Source of the DNA: Bacteroidales bacterium
GTDB taxonomy: Bacteria > Bacteroidota > Bacteroidia > Bacteroidales > VadinHA17
Length of the DNA: 37,371 bases
NCBI GenBank assembly: GCA_015712185.1
Contig: JADDYF010000047.1
Span: forward strand, 1-37,371
Direction: 5' to 3'
In this document: piece by piece, positions 8,040 to 18,400 of the stretch
Position numbering within the stretch: the first letter of the stretch is position 1
Layout: each line of letters opens with the position of its first letter
Position numbers and translations under genes: made by a program
Notes under the pieces: generated by a model
The model's input: the letters and a program-made list of their open reading frames with translations, nothing else
What the model was told of the DNA's origin: nothing
Databases searched by the model: none

Positions 8040-9506
8040 CTACTGTTTATCCCACCATACTCTTGTGTCCATCTTATCACCGCCTGAGAGTCTGGCAACG
8101 GCTGCTTCAACACCAGCTTTTGTAAGTGAATAATCGGCAGTCCCGTATTGATACCTGCGGGGTATCACCTTTGGTGAGTTGGTTGCATCAGGTGCAGGAG
8201 TGAGCGCCGGAATGCCGGTCCTTCTCCAGTTTGCCCATCCCTGTAATCCGTCGGGATAATAGGCAACATACTGCTGTGTGGCTATCTGCTGCAGGTTGGC
8301 ATTGGTACCGAATGCTGCAGGCAAAGTCACATTTGCGCTTGAGAAATAAGCGTCAGTTGGTGCGGGTAATCCCCACTGTGTAAATGATGCGGTAATACCT
8401 GCCTTATACAGATTCAGCGTATTTGCTGTTTCGGAGGTCCATCCCCTGTCGGCAGCTTCTGCACGTGCAAGCAATACCCTCGAAGCGGTTACGATGTAAC
8501 CCGGGCTGGTCTGTTGCCTGAAATTCGGATGAAATACATAGGTATAGCTGGGATTAGCCTGGCACCACGGATCAATGAAGGCGCGTGCCCTGCCATAGGG
8601 TACACCCAGCGATGAAGGTTCGCCCAGAACAGTTGCACCGAAGACTGACTGACGCGGATCATTGTTCAGGTTGGTCAGAAGAGTCGTCATTGTAGCGCTC
8701 TCACCAAAGTCTTTACGGCCATCATACATGTTGTAGTATGGATTCCTGAAGTTACCACCGGGATAATTAAGATTGAAATTATCGGCATTATTTTCAATTG
8801 AGCCGGCAGCATTTGCAAGTGCAGCCTTGAATTCCGTGGCAGCATATTCCGTAGCACCCGGATACTGTTTTGATAAGCGTAGCGCCATCAGCATCCTGAG
8901 CGAGTTGGCAAGCTTTTTCCATTTTGCAATGTCACCATTGTAGGCTATATCACCAACTATCGGAGCTCCGGTGGTGAACTGTGCAACGGCTTCGGTCAAC
9001 TCAGTTATGAGAGCCTTATAGATGACCTCCTGTGTATCATATGTTACATTCGGATCACCTTTTAATGCATCTGTATAAGGAAGATCTCCCCAGCGGTCTG
9101 TAAGTGTCCAGTATATGTAAGCCTTAAGAATACGGGCTATAGCAATCTGGTTCTCATTTGCACCGTTGAGAGCAGCTGCATCTTTGGTAGTCTCATCTGT
9201 ATTCGTGATGATAATGTTCTCCAGGTCATACAGGTTTCCTGAATAAGTGCCCATCGGGGAAGCCATGTTTAATGAATAACATGATGCGTCGGGGTACTGT
9301 GTTTCGGAGAAAAACTGGCAATATAAGGCTGTTAAATTAATATTAGCATAACCGCCTACACCAGACAGCACATTAGTTAACAATGCAGAGGTTATTGGTT
9401 TGTTGGTTGCTGCAGGATTCATATTGGTGTCTCCGAAATCCTCCATCCAGTTGCAACCCGTCACAAACATTACCAGTGTGATAGTTATATAAAATATTTT
9501 TTTCAT
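8040..9506 (-). CDS. SusD/RagB-family nutrient-binding outer membrane lipoprotein (SusD-like_2 type)
   Basis: Lipoprotein signal (FVTGCNWMEDFGDTNMNPAATN), ARILKAYIYWTLTDRWGDLPYTDAL, RVLLARAEAADRGW, QQYVAYYPDGLQGWANWRRTG. Confidence 0.95.
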   Translation of the reverse strand: MKKIFYITITLVMFVTGCNWMEDFGDTNMNPAATNKPITSALLTNVLSGVGGYANINLTALYCQFFSETQYPDASCYSLNMASPMGTYSGNLYDLENIIITNTDETTKDAAALNGANENQIAIARILKAYIYWTLTDRWGDLPYTDALKGDPNVTYDTQEVIYKALITELTEAVAQFTTGAPIVGDIAYNGDIAKWKKLANSLRMLMALRLSKQYPGATEYAATEFKAALANAAGSIENNADNFNLNYPGGNFRNPYYNMYDGRKDFGESATMTTLLTNLNNDPRQSVFGATVLGEPSSLGVPYGRARAFIDPWCQANPSYTYVFHPNFRQQTSPGYIVTASRVLLARAEAADRGWTSETANTLNLYKAGITASFTQWGLPAPTDAYFSSANVTLPAAFGTNANLQQIATQQYVAYYPDGLQGWANWRRTGIPALTPAPDATNSPKVIPRRYQYGTADYSLTKAGVEAAVARLSGGDKMDTRVWWDKQ

Positions 9507-9540
9507 CTTTTTAAAGTTTAAAAGTTAACAAACGGCTATC

Positions 9541-12500
9541 CTAGAAGTTGAGCTTGATATTCATACCAAATGAACGTATTCCGGGGAATTGTCCGCTCTC
9601 ACCCTGTGCAGAGGAGATCTCTGAAGGATCAAAGTCCTTGGTAGAAGAATAAATCAGCCATGGATTCTGTGCAACTAACGAGATGGTTGCACCCTGGATA
9701 TATTTGCTGAGCCCGCTTATTTTTTCAATCGGTATTGTATACCCGATGCTCAATTCACGCAGTTTGACATATGACAGGTCATATATGAATTCATCGTAAC
9801 AGCTGAGGTTGAAAAAGTTATGGTAATATGTCTGAGCATCAACATAGAAGTCAGCATCCTCGTAAATGGGGCTTCCTTCCGGATTGACATCATAGTCCTG
9901 TACATCAACAACACCAAATATATGTACACCGCCACCATCAATTACAGGATCGCGGATCGGATTTCCCTTATCGTTCAGACCAGATGTCTTTGCTGTAAGT
10001 CCCGAAAATGTTCCCCACATATCTGATAAGGAGAAAAACTTGCCACCGACCTGGTAATCGAGGTTTGCGATGAAGGTGAAGTTCTTAAGAAATCTAACCG
10101 AGTTCTGAATACCACCCGTATATTTGGGAAGAACATTACCAAAGTATTTATTGGCCTCGACGACATATGATCCGTCATCATTAAGTACCGGTTTCCCGTC
10201 GTGCATCACCATGCCGCTGCCGTACAATTCACCCCATGGCTGATTAATAGCATGAACCATGTTGGGAGTATCCCACAGGTTATCAACTGCAACAATCTGG
10301 TTGATACCTTCCGCGATCTTTACAACCTCATTCTTGATAAGGTATGCAAATGTTGCATTGAAATCCCATGAAACGTTACTTAGGGTAAGCGGTTTAAGGT
10401 TAAGAGCCATATCGAAACCCTGCTTGGCTATCTCACCTGTATTCAGCAATTTGGATGAGAATCCACTGTAGTTTGCTATTGATACTGACAGAGGAATATC
10501 CTTTTCTGTACCATCCCAGTAGGTTGCGGTCATACCGAGGCGGTTATCGAGGAATCTCAGTTCCAGACCAATTTCTTTCTGCGTTTTTACAGCTCCGTGA
10601 ATATTCGGATCAACAAGCTGGTCGGGTGTACCCATCAGGAAGTTGCCTGTCCACTGGTACTGTCCTACTCCATAAGCAAATCCGGGATAAGCGAATATTC
10701 CGATAGCTGTCGGGATTTCGCCCCATGCAGCGCGCAGTTTTCCAAAACTCAGGAACGGGAGCTTCAGCAGATCGCTGAATACAAACGAACCGCCGAATGA
10801 TTTTGAAAGGATTGAACTGTTATCGGGAGGCAGAACAGAGAACCAGTCGTTACGAAGGGTGAACTCTGCGAAGACAAAATCCTTATAACCGACATCACCT
10901 CTAAGGAAGAGAGCTTTATACTGTTCTGAGGATCTTGAATTGCTAATACTCGGCTGGTCTTTTGAGTTGGCAATGGTGAACAGGTTGTCGATATTCAGCC
11001 CGTTGACTGTATTGGCTGAGTTCGATTTTCCGATGTAATTAAAGAAGTCACTTCCGGCGTTTGCATTGATCCTGAAATCGCCCACCTGTCTTGTAAAGTT
11101 AAGAATGGCTTCAATGTTCTCACGGTTTGAATAGCTTGTGTAAGAGGAATAATATCCTTTAACCCTTCCTTCATTACCTGATGCCTGTGTTGAGCTCTTG
11201 ATCAGGTCGGTCCAGAATTTCTGTTCTGACCAGGTGTTGTTCTGCTGTCTGCGGTATGTAACCCTGGCGGTCAGGCCTTCAATGATCTTATAAGTAAGTG
11301 AAACATCACCGAAGAGACGATCTGCTCTTGAAGGCATCTTTACCAGGTCGAACCACTTGTAGAAATTGAACCAGTAGTTGCCACCGTAGAAATTAAGAGG
11401 TTTGGCCGGATTCCATGCGCTCGGATTATTATGGTTCCAGCTTGCCCATATACCATCAGGAGTTCTCAGGTCTTTCAGTTCTCTCATCAGGTTCATATCG
11501 AGATCCCTGTGGAACCATTGGTTGAATGACCCGGTAGTCTGGTTTGAATAGCCATCATCAAATTCACCCTGCGTATATGTTGTAAAGAAGTTCACATTGG
11601 CGCCGAAAGTAAGTCTCTTGGTGAGGTCATACGACGTTTTAAGGGCAAGCGTGGTTTTGCTCAGGTTAGTGGTGGGAATATTCCCTTTAACGTGAATATT
11701 TCCGACAACAGCGCGGATATTATAGCCATCGCCCACCTTTGAGAATGCCACGTTATTGTTCCATGTCCATCCAGTATCATAGAAATCCCTGGCGTTATCA
11801 GGCTGGGGAACCAGCTTTGCTGTTTTGCCGGTATATTGTGTACCCTCATACCATGCATACCATGGAATATATTCCTGTCCGACCATCCTTGGTCCCCAGC
11901 TGGCATCATCCGAATAGTCGGGGTAGTATTTACCGTCAAGGGTTTTCCAATGCTCGGGATCTCCTGTCTGCCAGGTATATTTATACATGTCGTATACATT
12001 ACCGCCGGCATAGTCATTCTGGTAATTGGGCAGTATATATACTGAAGAAGCCAGCACACCGGCATTGACTTCAACGCCCATTGATCTGCCACCACTAATC
12101 CTGGCTTTCTTGGTTGTGATAATGATTGCACCGTTTGCTCCCTGCGATCCAAGGATTGCTGAAGCTGCGGGGCCTGAGAGAACGCTTACGTCCTCAACAT
12201 CATCCAGATTGATATCGTTCGAATTTGGCAGTATTGTACCATCGACGACATAGAGAATCCCTGATCCTGTACCGAATCCACCATCACCACGGAGACGTAT
12301 ATCACCCGTGCGGCCCAGAGCTGCTGCAGACTGACCGCGAAACTGTATACCAGTAACTTTACCTGCAATTGCGTTGTTAACGTTGATCTGGCGCACTTCG
12401 GCAAGCTTATCACCCGATACAACCTGGGTCAGGGCCGACGAACTCTTTGGAGTCCTCCTGATGCCGTAACCACTGGTTACGATGACTTCTTGCAATCCGA

Positions 12501-12804
12501 TAATGCTGGATTCCATAACAATATCAATAACAGTCCTTCCTGCAATCTCTGCCTCCTGGGTGACATAACCCACGTAGGAAAAGACCAGTGTTGTTGCAGT
12601 AGTCGGAACTGTAACTGAATATCTACCATTTAAATCGGTAAGGGCACCAATTGTGGTACCTTTAGCCATAACCGTTACCCCGGGGATCGGACCTTCCCCC
12701 TGAACTGCAGAGGTAACCGTACCTGTAATGACTCTTGTCTGCGCCAGCAGGGTTGTTACACCCGCAAACACAAACAAAACAATCAGCAGAAATAGTTTCT
12801 TCAT
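9541..12804 (-). CDS. SusC/RagA-family TonB-linked outer membrane protein
   Basis: ITGTVTSAVQGEGPIPGVTVMAKGTTIGALTDLNGRYSVTVP carboxypeptidase-regulatory-like domain, plug region VVSGDKLAEVRQINVNNAIAGKVTGIQ, DDVEDVSVLSGPAASAILGSQGANGAIIITTKK, C-terminal PGIRSFGMNIKLNF. Confidence 0.97.
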   Translation of the reverse strand: MKKLFLLIVLFVFAGVTTLLAQTRVITGTVTSAVQGEGPIPGVTVMAKGTTIGALTDLNGRYSVTVPTTATTLVFSYVGYVTQEAEIAGRTVIDIVMESSIIGLQEVIVTSGYGIRRTPKSSSALTQVVSGDKLAEVRQINVNNAIAGKVTGIQFRGQSAAALGRTGDIRLRGDGGFGTGSGILYVVDGTILPNSNDINLDDVEDVSVLSGPAASAILGSQGANGAIIITTKKARISGGRSMGVEVNAGVLASSVYILPNYQNDYAGGNVYDMYKYTWQTGDPEHWKTLDGKYYPDYSDDASWGPRMVGQEYIPWYAWYEGTQYTGKTAKLVPQPDNARDFYDTGWTWNNNVAFSKVGDGYNIRAVVGNIHVKGNIPTTNLSKTTLALKTSYDLTKRLTFGANVNFFTTYTQGEFDDGYSNQTTGSFNQWFHRDLDMNLMRELKDLRTPDGIWASWNHNNPSAWNPAKPLNFYGGNYWFNFYKWFDLVKMPSRADRLFGDVSLTYKIIEGLTARVTYRRQQNNTWSEQKFWTDLIKSSTQASGNEGRVKGYYSSYTSYSNRENIEAILNFTRQVGDFRINANAGSDFFNYIGKSNSANTVNGLNIDNLFTIANSKDQPSISNSRSSEQYKALFLRGDVGYKDFVFAEFTLRNDWFSVLPPDNSSILSKSFGGSFVFSDLLKLPFLSFGKLRAAWGEIPTAIGIFAYPGFAYGVGQYQWTGNFLMGTPDQLVDPNIHGAVKTQKEIGLELRFLDNRLGMTATYWDGTEKDIPLSVSIANYSGFSSKLLNTGEIAKQGFDMALNLKPLTLSNVSWDFNATFAYLIKNEVVKIAEGINQIVAVDNLWDTPNMVHAINQPWGELYGSGMVMHDGKPVLNDDGSYVVEANKYFGNVLPKYTGGIQNSVRFLKNFTFIANLDYQVGGKFFSLSDMWGTFSGLTAKTSGLNDKGNPIRDPVIDGGGVHIFGVVDVQDYDVNPEGSPIYEDADFYVDAQTYYHNFFNLSCYDEFIYDLSYVKLRELSIGYTIPIEKISGLSKYIQGATISLVAQNPWLIYSSTKDFDPSEISSAQGESGQFPGIRSFGMNIKLNF

Positions 12805-12836
12805 ACGATATAGATTTAGGTTTTTATTTAACCCGC

Positions 12837-12865
12837 CAAAGATACCTGTTTTTTTGAAAATACAA
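12837..12865 (-). promoter_or_regulatory. Candidate Bacteroidetes promoter for the SusCD operon: -7 TATCTTTG (12837-12844) and -33 TTG (12863-12865)
   Basis: On the minus strand TATCTTTG matches TAnnTTTG. TTG lies 18 nt upstream. The -7 element is about 33 nt before the susC ATG. Confidence 0.6.
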
Positions 12866-12928
12866 AATATAAGGTATATTTTTTCGAATCGGGTAATTGT
12901 CAGGCTCTAACAGAGATAAACATTTTTA

Positions 12929-13504
12929 TCAGCCGGCTCTTCTTTTCAGCTCATCAGCAGCTAAACAAAGTTCGTTATAGGTCTTCTCGCCAAACATACG
13001 TATAAAAGGTTCCTTCAGGAACTCATAAACATAAATAGAATCTGCATCACCATTTTCGCGGGCAGCAGAACATATGGCCAGCTCTTCATAATTCACCGCC
13101 GTGAACCCTGTAAAGTGCTTTACCCTGGCCGGGAACAGGTGACACGAAACAGGCTTCCTGAATTTTATTGTTCCGTCGTTCCAGGCTTTTTCAATTCCGC
13201 ACATGAAGATGTTGTTCTTCAGGAAAGTATAAGCACATTCCATGTTGTCTATCAGCGGCGTTACATGGTCATTATCGGAATCGATGACGCTTGTTCCTTT
13301 CTCCTCAATGGTTTTTATGCCTTCCGGTCGGAGGTAAGGTTTTACCGATGGCCAGATCTCGGAAAGTATCTCTACTTCATCATCTGCAAGGGGCGCACCC
13401 GAATCGCCATACCTGCAGCAATTACCGAGGCACATCTCCAGACAGCAGCTGAATTTCTTCTCAAGAATATCGGTGCTGAAAATTGTGTCGTTAATCCGAA
13501 GCAT
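12929..13504 (-). CDS. DUF3109 family protein (Cys-rich, putative metal binding)
   Basis: FSCCLEMCLGNCCRYGDSGAPL, CAYTFLKNNIFMCGIEKAWNDGTIKFRKPVSCHLFPARV, consistent with DUF3109. Confidence 0.85.
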   Translation of the reverse strand: MLRINDTIFSTDILEKKFSCCLEMCLGNCCRYGDSGAPLADDEVEILSEIWPSVKPYLRPEGIKTIEEKGTSVIDSDNDHVTPLIDNMECAYTFLKNNIFMCGIEKAWNDGTIKFRKPVSCHLFPARVKHFTGFTAVNYEELAICSAARENGDADSIYVYEFLKEPFIRMFGEKTYNELCLAADELKRRAG

Positions 13505-13534
13505 ACCTTTGAGTTTTCTGTCTCCTTTTTGGCT

Positions 13535-13563
13535 TACCCCCCAACCCCCCTGAAGGGGGGCTA
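13535..13563. repeat. Palindromic G/C repeat: taccccccaacccccctgaaggggggcta
   Basis: CCCCCC-TGAA-GGGGGG perfect 6-bp stem at 13545-13560 with a second C-run. Confidence 0.7.
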
Positions 13564-13596
13564 AACTGCTTCCTGATTACAACTGCCCATCAGAGC

Positions 13597-13626
13597 CTGT
13601 CCCGCTTTAAACGGGAGGGGCAGGGG
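13597..13626. repeat. Palindromic repeat: cctgtcccgctttaaacgggaggggcaggg
   Basis: CCCG/CGGG stem around ctttaaa, with outer CCTG/CAGG arms, immediately after the gpmI stop codon side. Confidence 0.5.
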
Positions 13627-13628
13627 GA

Positions 13629-15149
13629 TCAAATCAAAATCTTACCTGTCATCTCTTCCGGGATATCGATTCCCATTATTGTCAGCAATGTTGGTGCGAC
13701 ATCTGCCAGTATACCCTCCTTAATTGCCTTGTAATCATCGCTGACCAGTATGCATGGCACAGGATTGAGTGAATGAGCCGTATTTGGAGATCCGTCATTG
13801 TTAAGAACCTTGTCGGCATTGCCATGGTCTGAAATGATGAGAACATCATATCCCTTGCTCCTTGCTGCCTTCACAACAGCACCCACACATTCATCTACTG
13901 TTGCCACTGCTTTCTTTATTGCCTCGTAAACGCCCGTATGCCCCACCATGTCGCCGTTCGCGAAATTCAAACAGATAAAATCGTATTTCTCCGTTTCGAT
14001 CTCCTTTATCACAGCATCTCTGACCAGGTAAGCACTCATCTCGGGCTGGAGATCGTATGTTGCCACTTTAGGTGATGCTATCAGTATCCTGTCTTCATTC
14101 GTAAATCTTTCTTCCCGTCCGCCGGAAAAGAAGAAGGTTACATGTGCATATTTCTCAGTTTCTGCTATACGCAGCTGATGTAGTCCTGCTTTTGCCAGCA
14201 CCTCGCCGATGGTGTTGTCGGCATTCTCCTTTGGATATATTACATGAAGTCCCTTGAAAGTGGCATCGTATGGTGTCATTGTACAGTAATGCAGAGGTAT
14301 GGTTTTCATTCCGCAATCCGGCATATCCTTCTGGGTAAGTGCGATTGTCAGCTCCTTTGCCCTGTCGTTGCGGAAATTGAAAAAAACTATAACATCACCT
14401 TCCTTTATTGTGCCAACCGGATTTCCATTGTTATCGACAACCACCACGGGCTTCATGAACTCGTCTGTAACGCCCGCATCATATGATTTCTGCATCCCGG
14501 CTAAAATATCGGTGACCGGAGCACCCTTTCCATGAACTATCAGGTCATATCCCTCTTTGATCCTCTCCCATCTCTTGTCACGGTCCATCGCATAGTACCT
14601 GCCGATAAAAGATGCCACCCTGCCATTGGAGTTCTTCAAATGAGCCAGGAGGTTCCTCATATAACCGATTCCGCTCCGCGGATCAGTATCCCTTCCATCC
14701 CCAAAACCATGAATAAAGACATTCTTAAGATCATAATCCTTTGTCATATCACACAGGTAGTAGAGGTGTTTGTCAAGGGAATGTACGCCACCGTCGGACA
14801 GAAGCCCCAGAAAATGTACCTGCTTATTGTTATCGCGTGCGTAGGAGAATGCCCCTGTAAGGACTTTATTCATTTTTATTTCGCCGGTTTTGCATTCCTT
14901 ATTGATCTTCACAAGGTCCTGATAGATTATGCGTCCGGCTCCGATATTCAGATGTCCTACTTCAGAGTTGCCCATCTGCCCGTCGGGAAGGCCAACGTCC
15001 TCACCTGATGCGAAGAGCCGTGAACTGGGATATTTTTGCTTATAATAATCGAGGTTAGGAGTCGGTACTACGCTTATCACATCCGAAGCGGAACCGTCAC
15101 CTATACCCCATCCGTCGAGTATCATAAGGAATGTTTTCCTGTTTTTCAT
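13629..15149 (-). CDS. gpmI: 2,3-bisphosphoglycerate-independent phosphoglycerate mutase (start trimmed to [15 protein letters not shown])
   Basis: [88 protein letters not shown]. The ORF track extends to 15224 but homology starts at 15149. Confidence 0.96.
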   Translation of the reverse strand: MKNRKTFLMILDGWGIGDGSASDVISVVPTPNLDYYKQKYPSSRLFASGEDVGLPDGQMGNSEVGHLNIGAGRIIYQDLVKINKECKTGEIKMNKVLTGAFSYARDNNKQVHFLGLLSDGGVHSLDKHLYYLCDMTKDYDLKNVFIHGFGDGRDTDPRSGIGYMRNLLAHLKNSNGRVASFIGRYYAMDRDKRWERIKEGYDLIVHGKGAPVTDILAGMQKSYDAGVTDEFMKPVVVVDNNGNPVGTIKEGDVIVFFNFRNDRAKELTIALTQKDMPDCGMKTIPLHYCTMTPYDATFKGLHVIYPKENADNTIGEVLAKAGLHQLRIAETEKYAHVTFFFSGGREERFTNEDRILIASPKVATYDLQPEMSAYLVRDAVIKEIETEKYDFICLNFANGDMVGHTGVYEAIKKAVATVDECVGAVVKAARSKGYDVLIISDHGNADKVLNNDGSPNTAHSLNPVPCILVSDDYKAIKEGILADVAPTLLTIMGIDIPEEMTGKILI

Positions 15150-15188
15150 ATTACGGCGCTTAAATAAATTTATTAAACATAAAATAAA

Positions 15189-15207
15189 GTACCCTTGTTC
15201 GGGGTAC
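15189..15207. other. Short hairpin gtaccc-ttgttcg-gggtac in the gpmI 5' region
   Basis: 6-bp perfect stem GTACCC/GGGTAC upstream of the gpmI ATG at 15149. Confidence 0.5.
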
Positions 15208-15221
15208 CTGAGATCGACTGG

Positions 15222-15229
15222 CAAAAATA
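15222..15229 (-). promoter_or_regulatory. Candidate -7 element TATTTTTG upstream of gpmI
   Basis: Minus strand TATTTTTG matches TAnnTTTG. A TTG at 15252-15254 is 22 nt upstream (spacing slightly long). Confidence 0.4.
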
Positions 15230-15367
15230 GTTAAATTTTGAAAATAAGGGACAATCTCGCTATCAGATTGGTTTTTTATAACGTGTGAAAGCCGGAAACG
15301 CGTCAGAAGCATTTCATGCCAGATGTTGCATGATCTGCAAAAACAAATAATAGTTAAATGAGAATCA

Positions 15368-15413
15368 TCAACGTATTGTTCAACGTATAATACAACGTTG
15401 AACAATACGTTGA
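15368..15413. repeat. Perfect 19-bp inverted repeat with 8-nt loop (tcaacgtattgttcaacgt / acgttgaacaatacgttga), containing CAACGT at 12-nt intervals
   Basis: Direct reading: arms 15368-15386 and 15395-15413 are exact reverse complements. CAACGT starts at 15369, 15381 and 15393. Lies just past the stop of the nSTAND-WD40 gene. Confidence 0.95.
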
Positions 15414-15429
15414 AACGAATCAGGCTGAT

Positions 15430-18400
15430 TTACCTGACCTCTTTTACTTTAATGTTAAATTCCTTATCGGCGCATGTCCTCTGGTATTCAATATCCTTCC
15501 CAACATAGGCTATCCATTCATCCATGGTAAAATTCCTTGCAACCACCGAACAGACATCTCCCGCCAGTAAATCTGCTATAGCTGCCCGGCTGGCCAGGTT
15601 GGTCTTTCCGCCGGTTGTGCCCGAGACTATTGCCTGTCCGTCGGGACTGAACTCAATTGCGACAACAAGGCCGTCGTTGTCGCTGAAGCTGATGGGAAGG
15701 GAAGTAAGATCATCCGAATCCCATAGTTTCAGTGTGCCGTCGTTTCCTGCAGTTGCGATCTGCGAGAATTTGCTGTTGAAACGAATATCACTCACCTCAG
15801 CCGAATGACCCTGTACCTCCGATACTCTTTTTCTTGTCGCAATATCCCATATTTCAAGGTAGCCGTCATCATACCCGATTGCAAGCAGGTCTTTGCCTGG
15901 TTTGAATCTGACGCTTCTCACAGTCCTGCCAGGTGATTCGATACTGTAATTATCAGAAGTTTTTTCGGGATTCCACAGCACCACTTTCCCTTCAGTGCTG
16001 ACTCCGGCTATATACCTGTTATCCGATGACAGGTCGATCCCGGTTATCTTTGCCATACTGGTTGAGATGTCGGTCGACGATCTGGATAAAAGGTCCCATT
16101 TCAGTACCTTGCCGTCGGAGGATGCGGAATAAAGGTACCGGCCGTCGAAAGAGAATATCACTGAGCTGATGCTCTCTGAGTGTCCCTTGAGCTCATATCC
16201 CGCATCATTCCCTTTCAGAGGTATCATCTTTATCCCGGCATTTTGTCCGCCGCATGCAAGCCAGCCTTCATCGGGACTGACCGCAAGTACATTTATAATT
16301 TCGGTTCCTGAATAAACAATCTGCAGGCTCTGGTTTCTTCCGTCGAGATTCCATTTGAGAACTTTGCCGTCTGCCCCGGCAGTAAAGAATTCTCTCTTAC
16401 CGGGAAGGAAGGCGATACTTTTGATCTCACTGTCATGGCCAGTAAATGTTTTATAATAGGGACTGCCGTACTCCCTGGCTACTTTGTAAAGCCCGGTATA
16501 TATATCGGCATCATTCGGTAAACCTCCGTTGTCCCTGTTGAACATATAACCCTGGTATGCAAGCAACGACTGCAGATCCTTCCGGCCGGTCATCTGCAAA
16601 GATTTAAGCGACAATGACTTTCCTATTGCCACAAGCCTCCTGCTCACAGCAAGGGCTTTTTGTTCCTCTGCAATCCTGGCATTCATTTCCGAAACTATGC
16701 TTGCCTGTCTTGCTGAATCAGCCAGTCTGCTTGCTTCAGCAGCATTCTGTTCGGCAACCGACCTCCAGCTGTCCGATATTTCCTTCTGACGCCGGACTTC
16801 TGAAATATTTTGTATAGCGGCAGCAGCGCTTGAATCCGCCGCGGCCAGTTTCATGTTCATGAGCTCAGAATTTTGCAGTGCTGCAAATGCCTGTGCAGCA
16901 GCTTCCTCTTTTTGTCTCAGCGCTTCATTCTTCTGCCTGTCAGAGGAGATCTTCTGTACAAAGGCAACGAGCATGAATCCCAGAAATACGACAGCTGCAC
17001 CTCCAAGGATCATTGCAATTATCCTGCTGCCTTTTATTTTTCTTTTCTGAATTATAACTTTATTTTGTTCTTCATCGAGAAATGCCTTCTCGCTTGTACG
17101 AAGGTAGACCATGGCTCTCTCAAATGCCGGGTCATATCTTTCGGCCCACCCGAGAGTCGGCTTTTGATTTTCCCTCCAGCTGACTGCCAGTTGCAGATCG
17201 GGATTCTTCAGGAGTGTCGCCTTGCCCTGCTGATACATTGCCGAAGCTTCCGAAAGCTGCATGTACATTCGTACACTCGACGCCTCATCATCAACCCATT
17301 CCTTGAGCCTGCCCCAAAGGCGGATCAGGCTTTCGTGAGTGAGATCAATTACTGTATTATCATTCAGCGGAGCCGGATACACCGGTGTAATGAACGACCT
17401 GGAAGGAGCCCTGAACTTTTCAATCACTTCAAGCAGTTCCTTATCAGAACACCTGATCACCGATTTAAGTGTGGAGATAGCTGAAGGATGGCGTATACCC
17501 CTGTTGTCGCTTCCTTTACCGGTTATAGCCTTGAACATCCTCTTGCAGATATCTTTACCTTTAGGATCGAGTTCATCAAATGCCTCATTGGCATGTCTCG
17601 ACATTGCACCGCTGATGGTGCCTGCTGCATTATAATCGGCTATGCTTACCGGTCTTCCCGGTTCTGCTGTCTCCAGCCAGTGTGAATAGGTTCTCATCAT
17701 CGTATGCTGAAGAACCGGAAGCTGATCGGTCCTGTCACCGAGATCGTTGAGCACCGTAACAACAAGCCTGGGTTCAATCTCTGCTCCCGCATACCTCACC
17801 GGCCCTTCAATTACTGATTTGTAATTTTCCCAAGTCATGCGCGGTACAAGAAAATTGCTGTCGTTTATCATCCTTGTGAATCCCTGGAATGTGGCACAGC
17901 TGCCCACAAAATCAGAGCGCATCGTTACTATAATATAGATGTCGTCTGAATTATGCACGACGGCATTCTCGAGCATGCTTACAAATTCGGAAGCAGTCTT
18001 GCATGGAGAAATACCTGTCTCTTCCTGGTTATAAATAAAAAGCTCTTCGAACTGATCAACTATTAAAAGGATCTTTTCATTATTTTGCGGCGCCAGTTTT
18101 TTCAGTGATGTAACGATCCAGTTCGGATCATCCTTCATTCCGGTGATAAATGAAGGATCAATATCTTCTACATTCAGGCTGCCTGGTATGGCTTTTGCAA
18201 AAGCCTTTGCCATATTTTCGAGCGGATCTTTCCCCGGACGGAAAGGTATTATCTTCCATGAAGGCTTATCCTGTCCGGGATGTTTCAGAAGTCTCGGGAT
18301 CACACCGGAATATACCAGGGATGATTTACCGCTGCCCGAGGCGCCGATAACTGTCACAAACCTGTTGGTAAGCAATCTGTTAAGAACCTCCTCGCTTTCA

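Noticed and set aside
11661-12152. 163-aa minus-strand ORF overlapping susC in another frame
   Set aside because: Out-of-frame shadow of the SusC coding sequence with no family features.
15160-15405. 81-aa minus-strand ORF between nSTAND and gpmI
   Set aside because: Spans the inverted repeat and the gpmI leader, no recognisable domain; probably chance.
15368-15413. CRISPR-like array
   Set aside because: The CAACGT repeats are only 6 nt at 12-nt spacing and form an inverted repeat; no repeat-spacer organisation or cas genes.
16873-17484. 203-aa plus-strand ORF opposite the nSTAND gene
   Set aside because: Antisense to a coherent STAND/TM coding region; Cys/Phe-rich composition typical of shadow frames.
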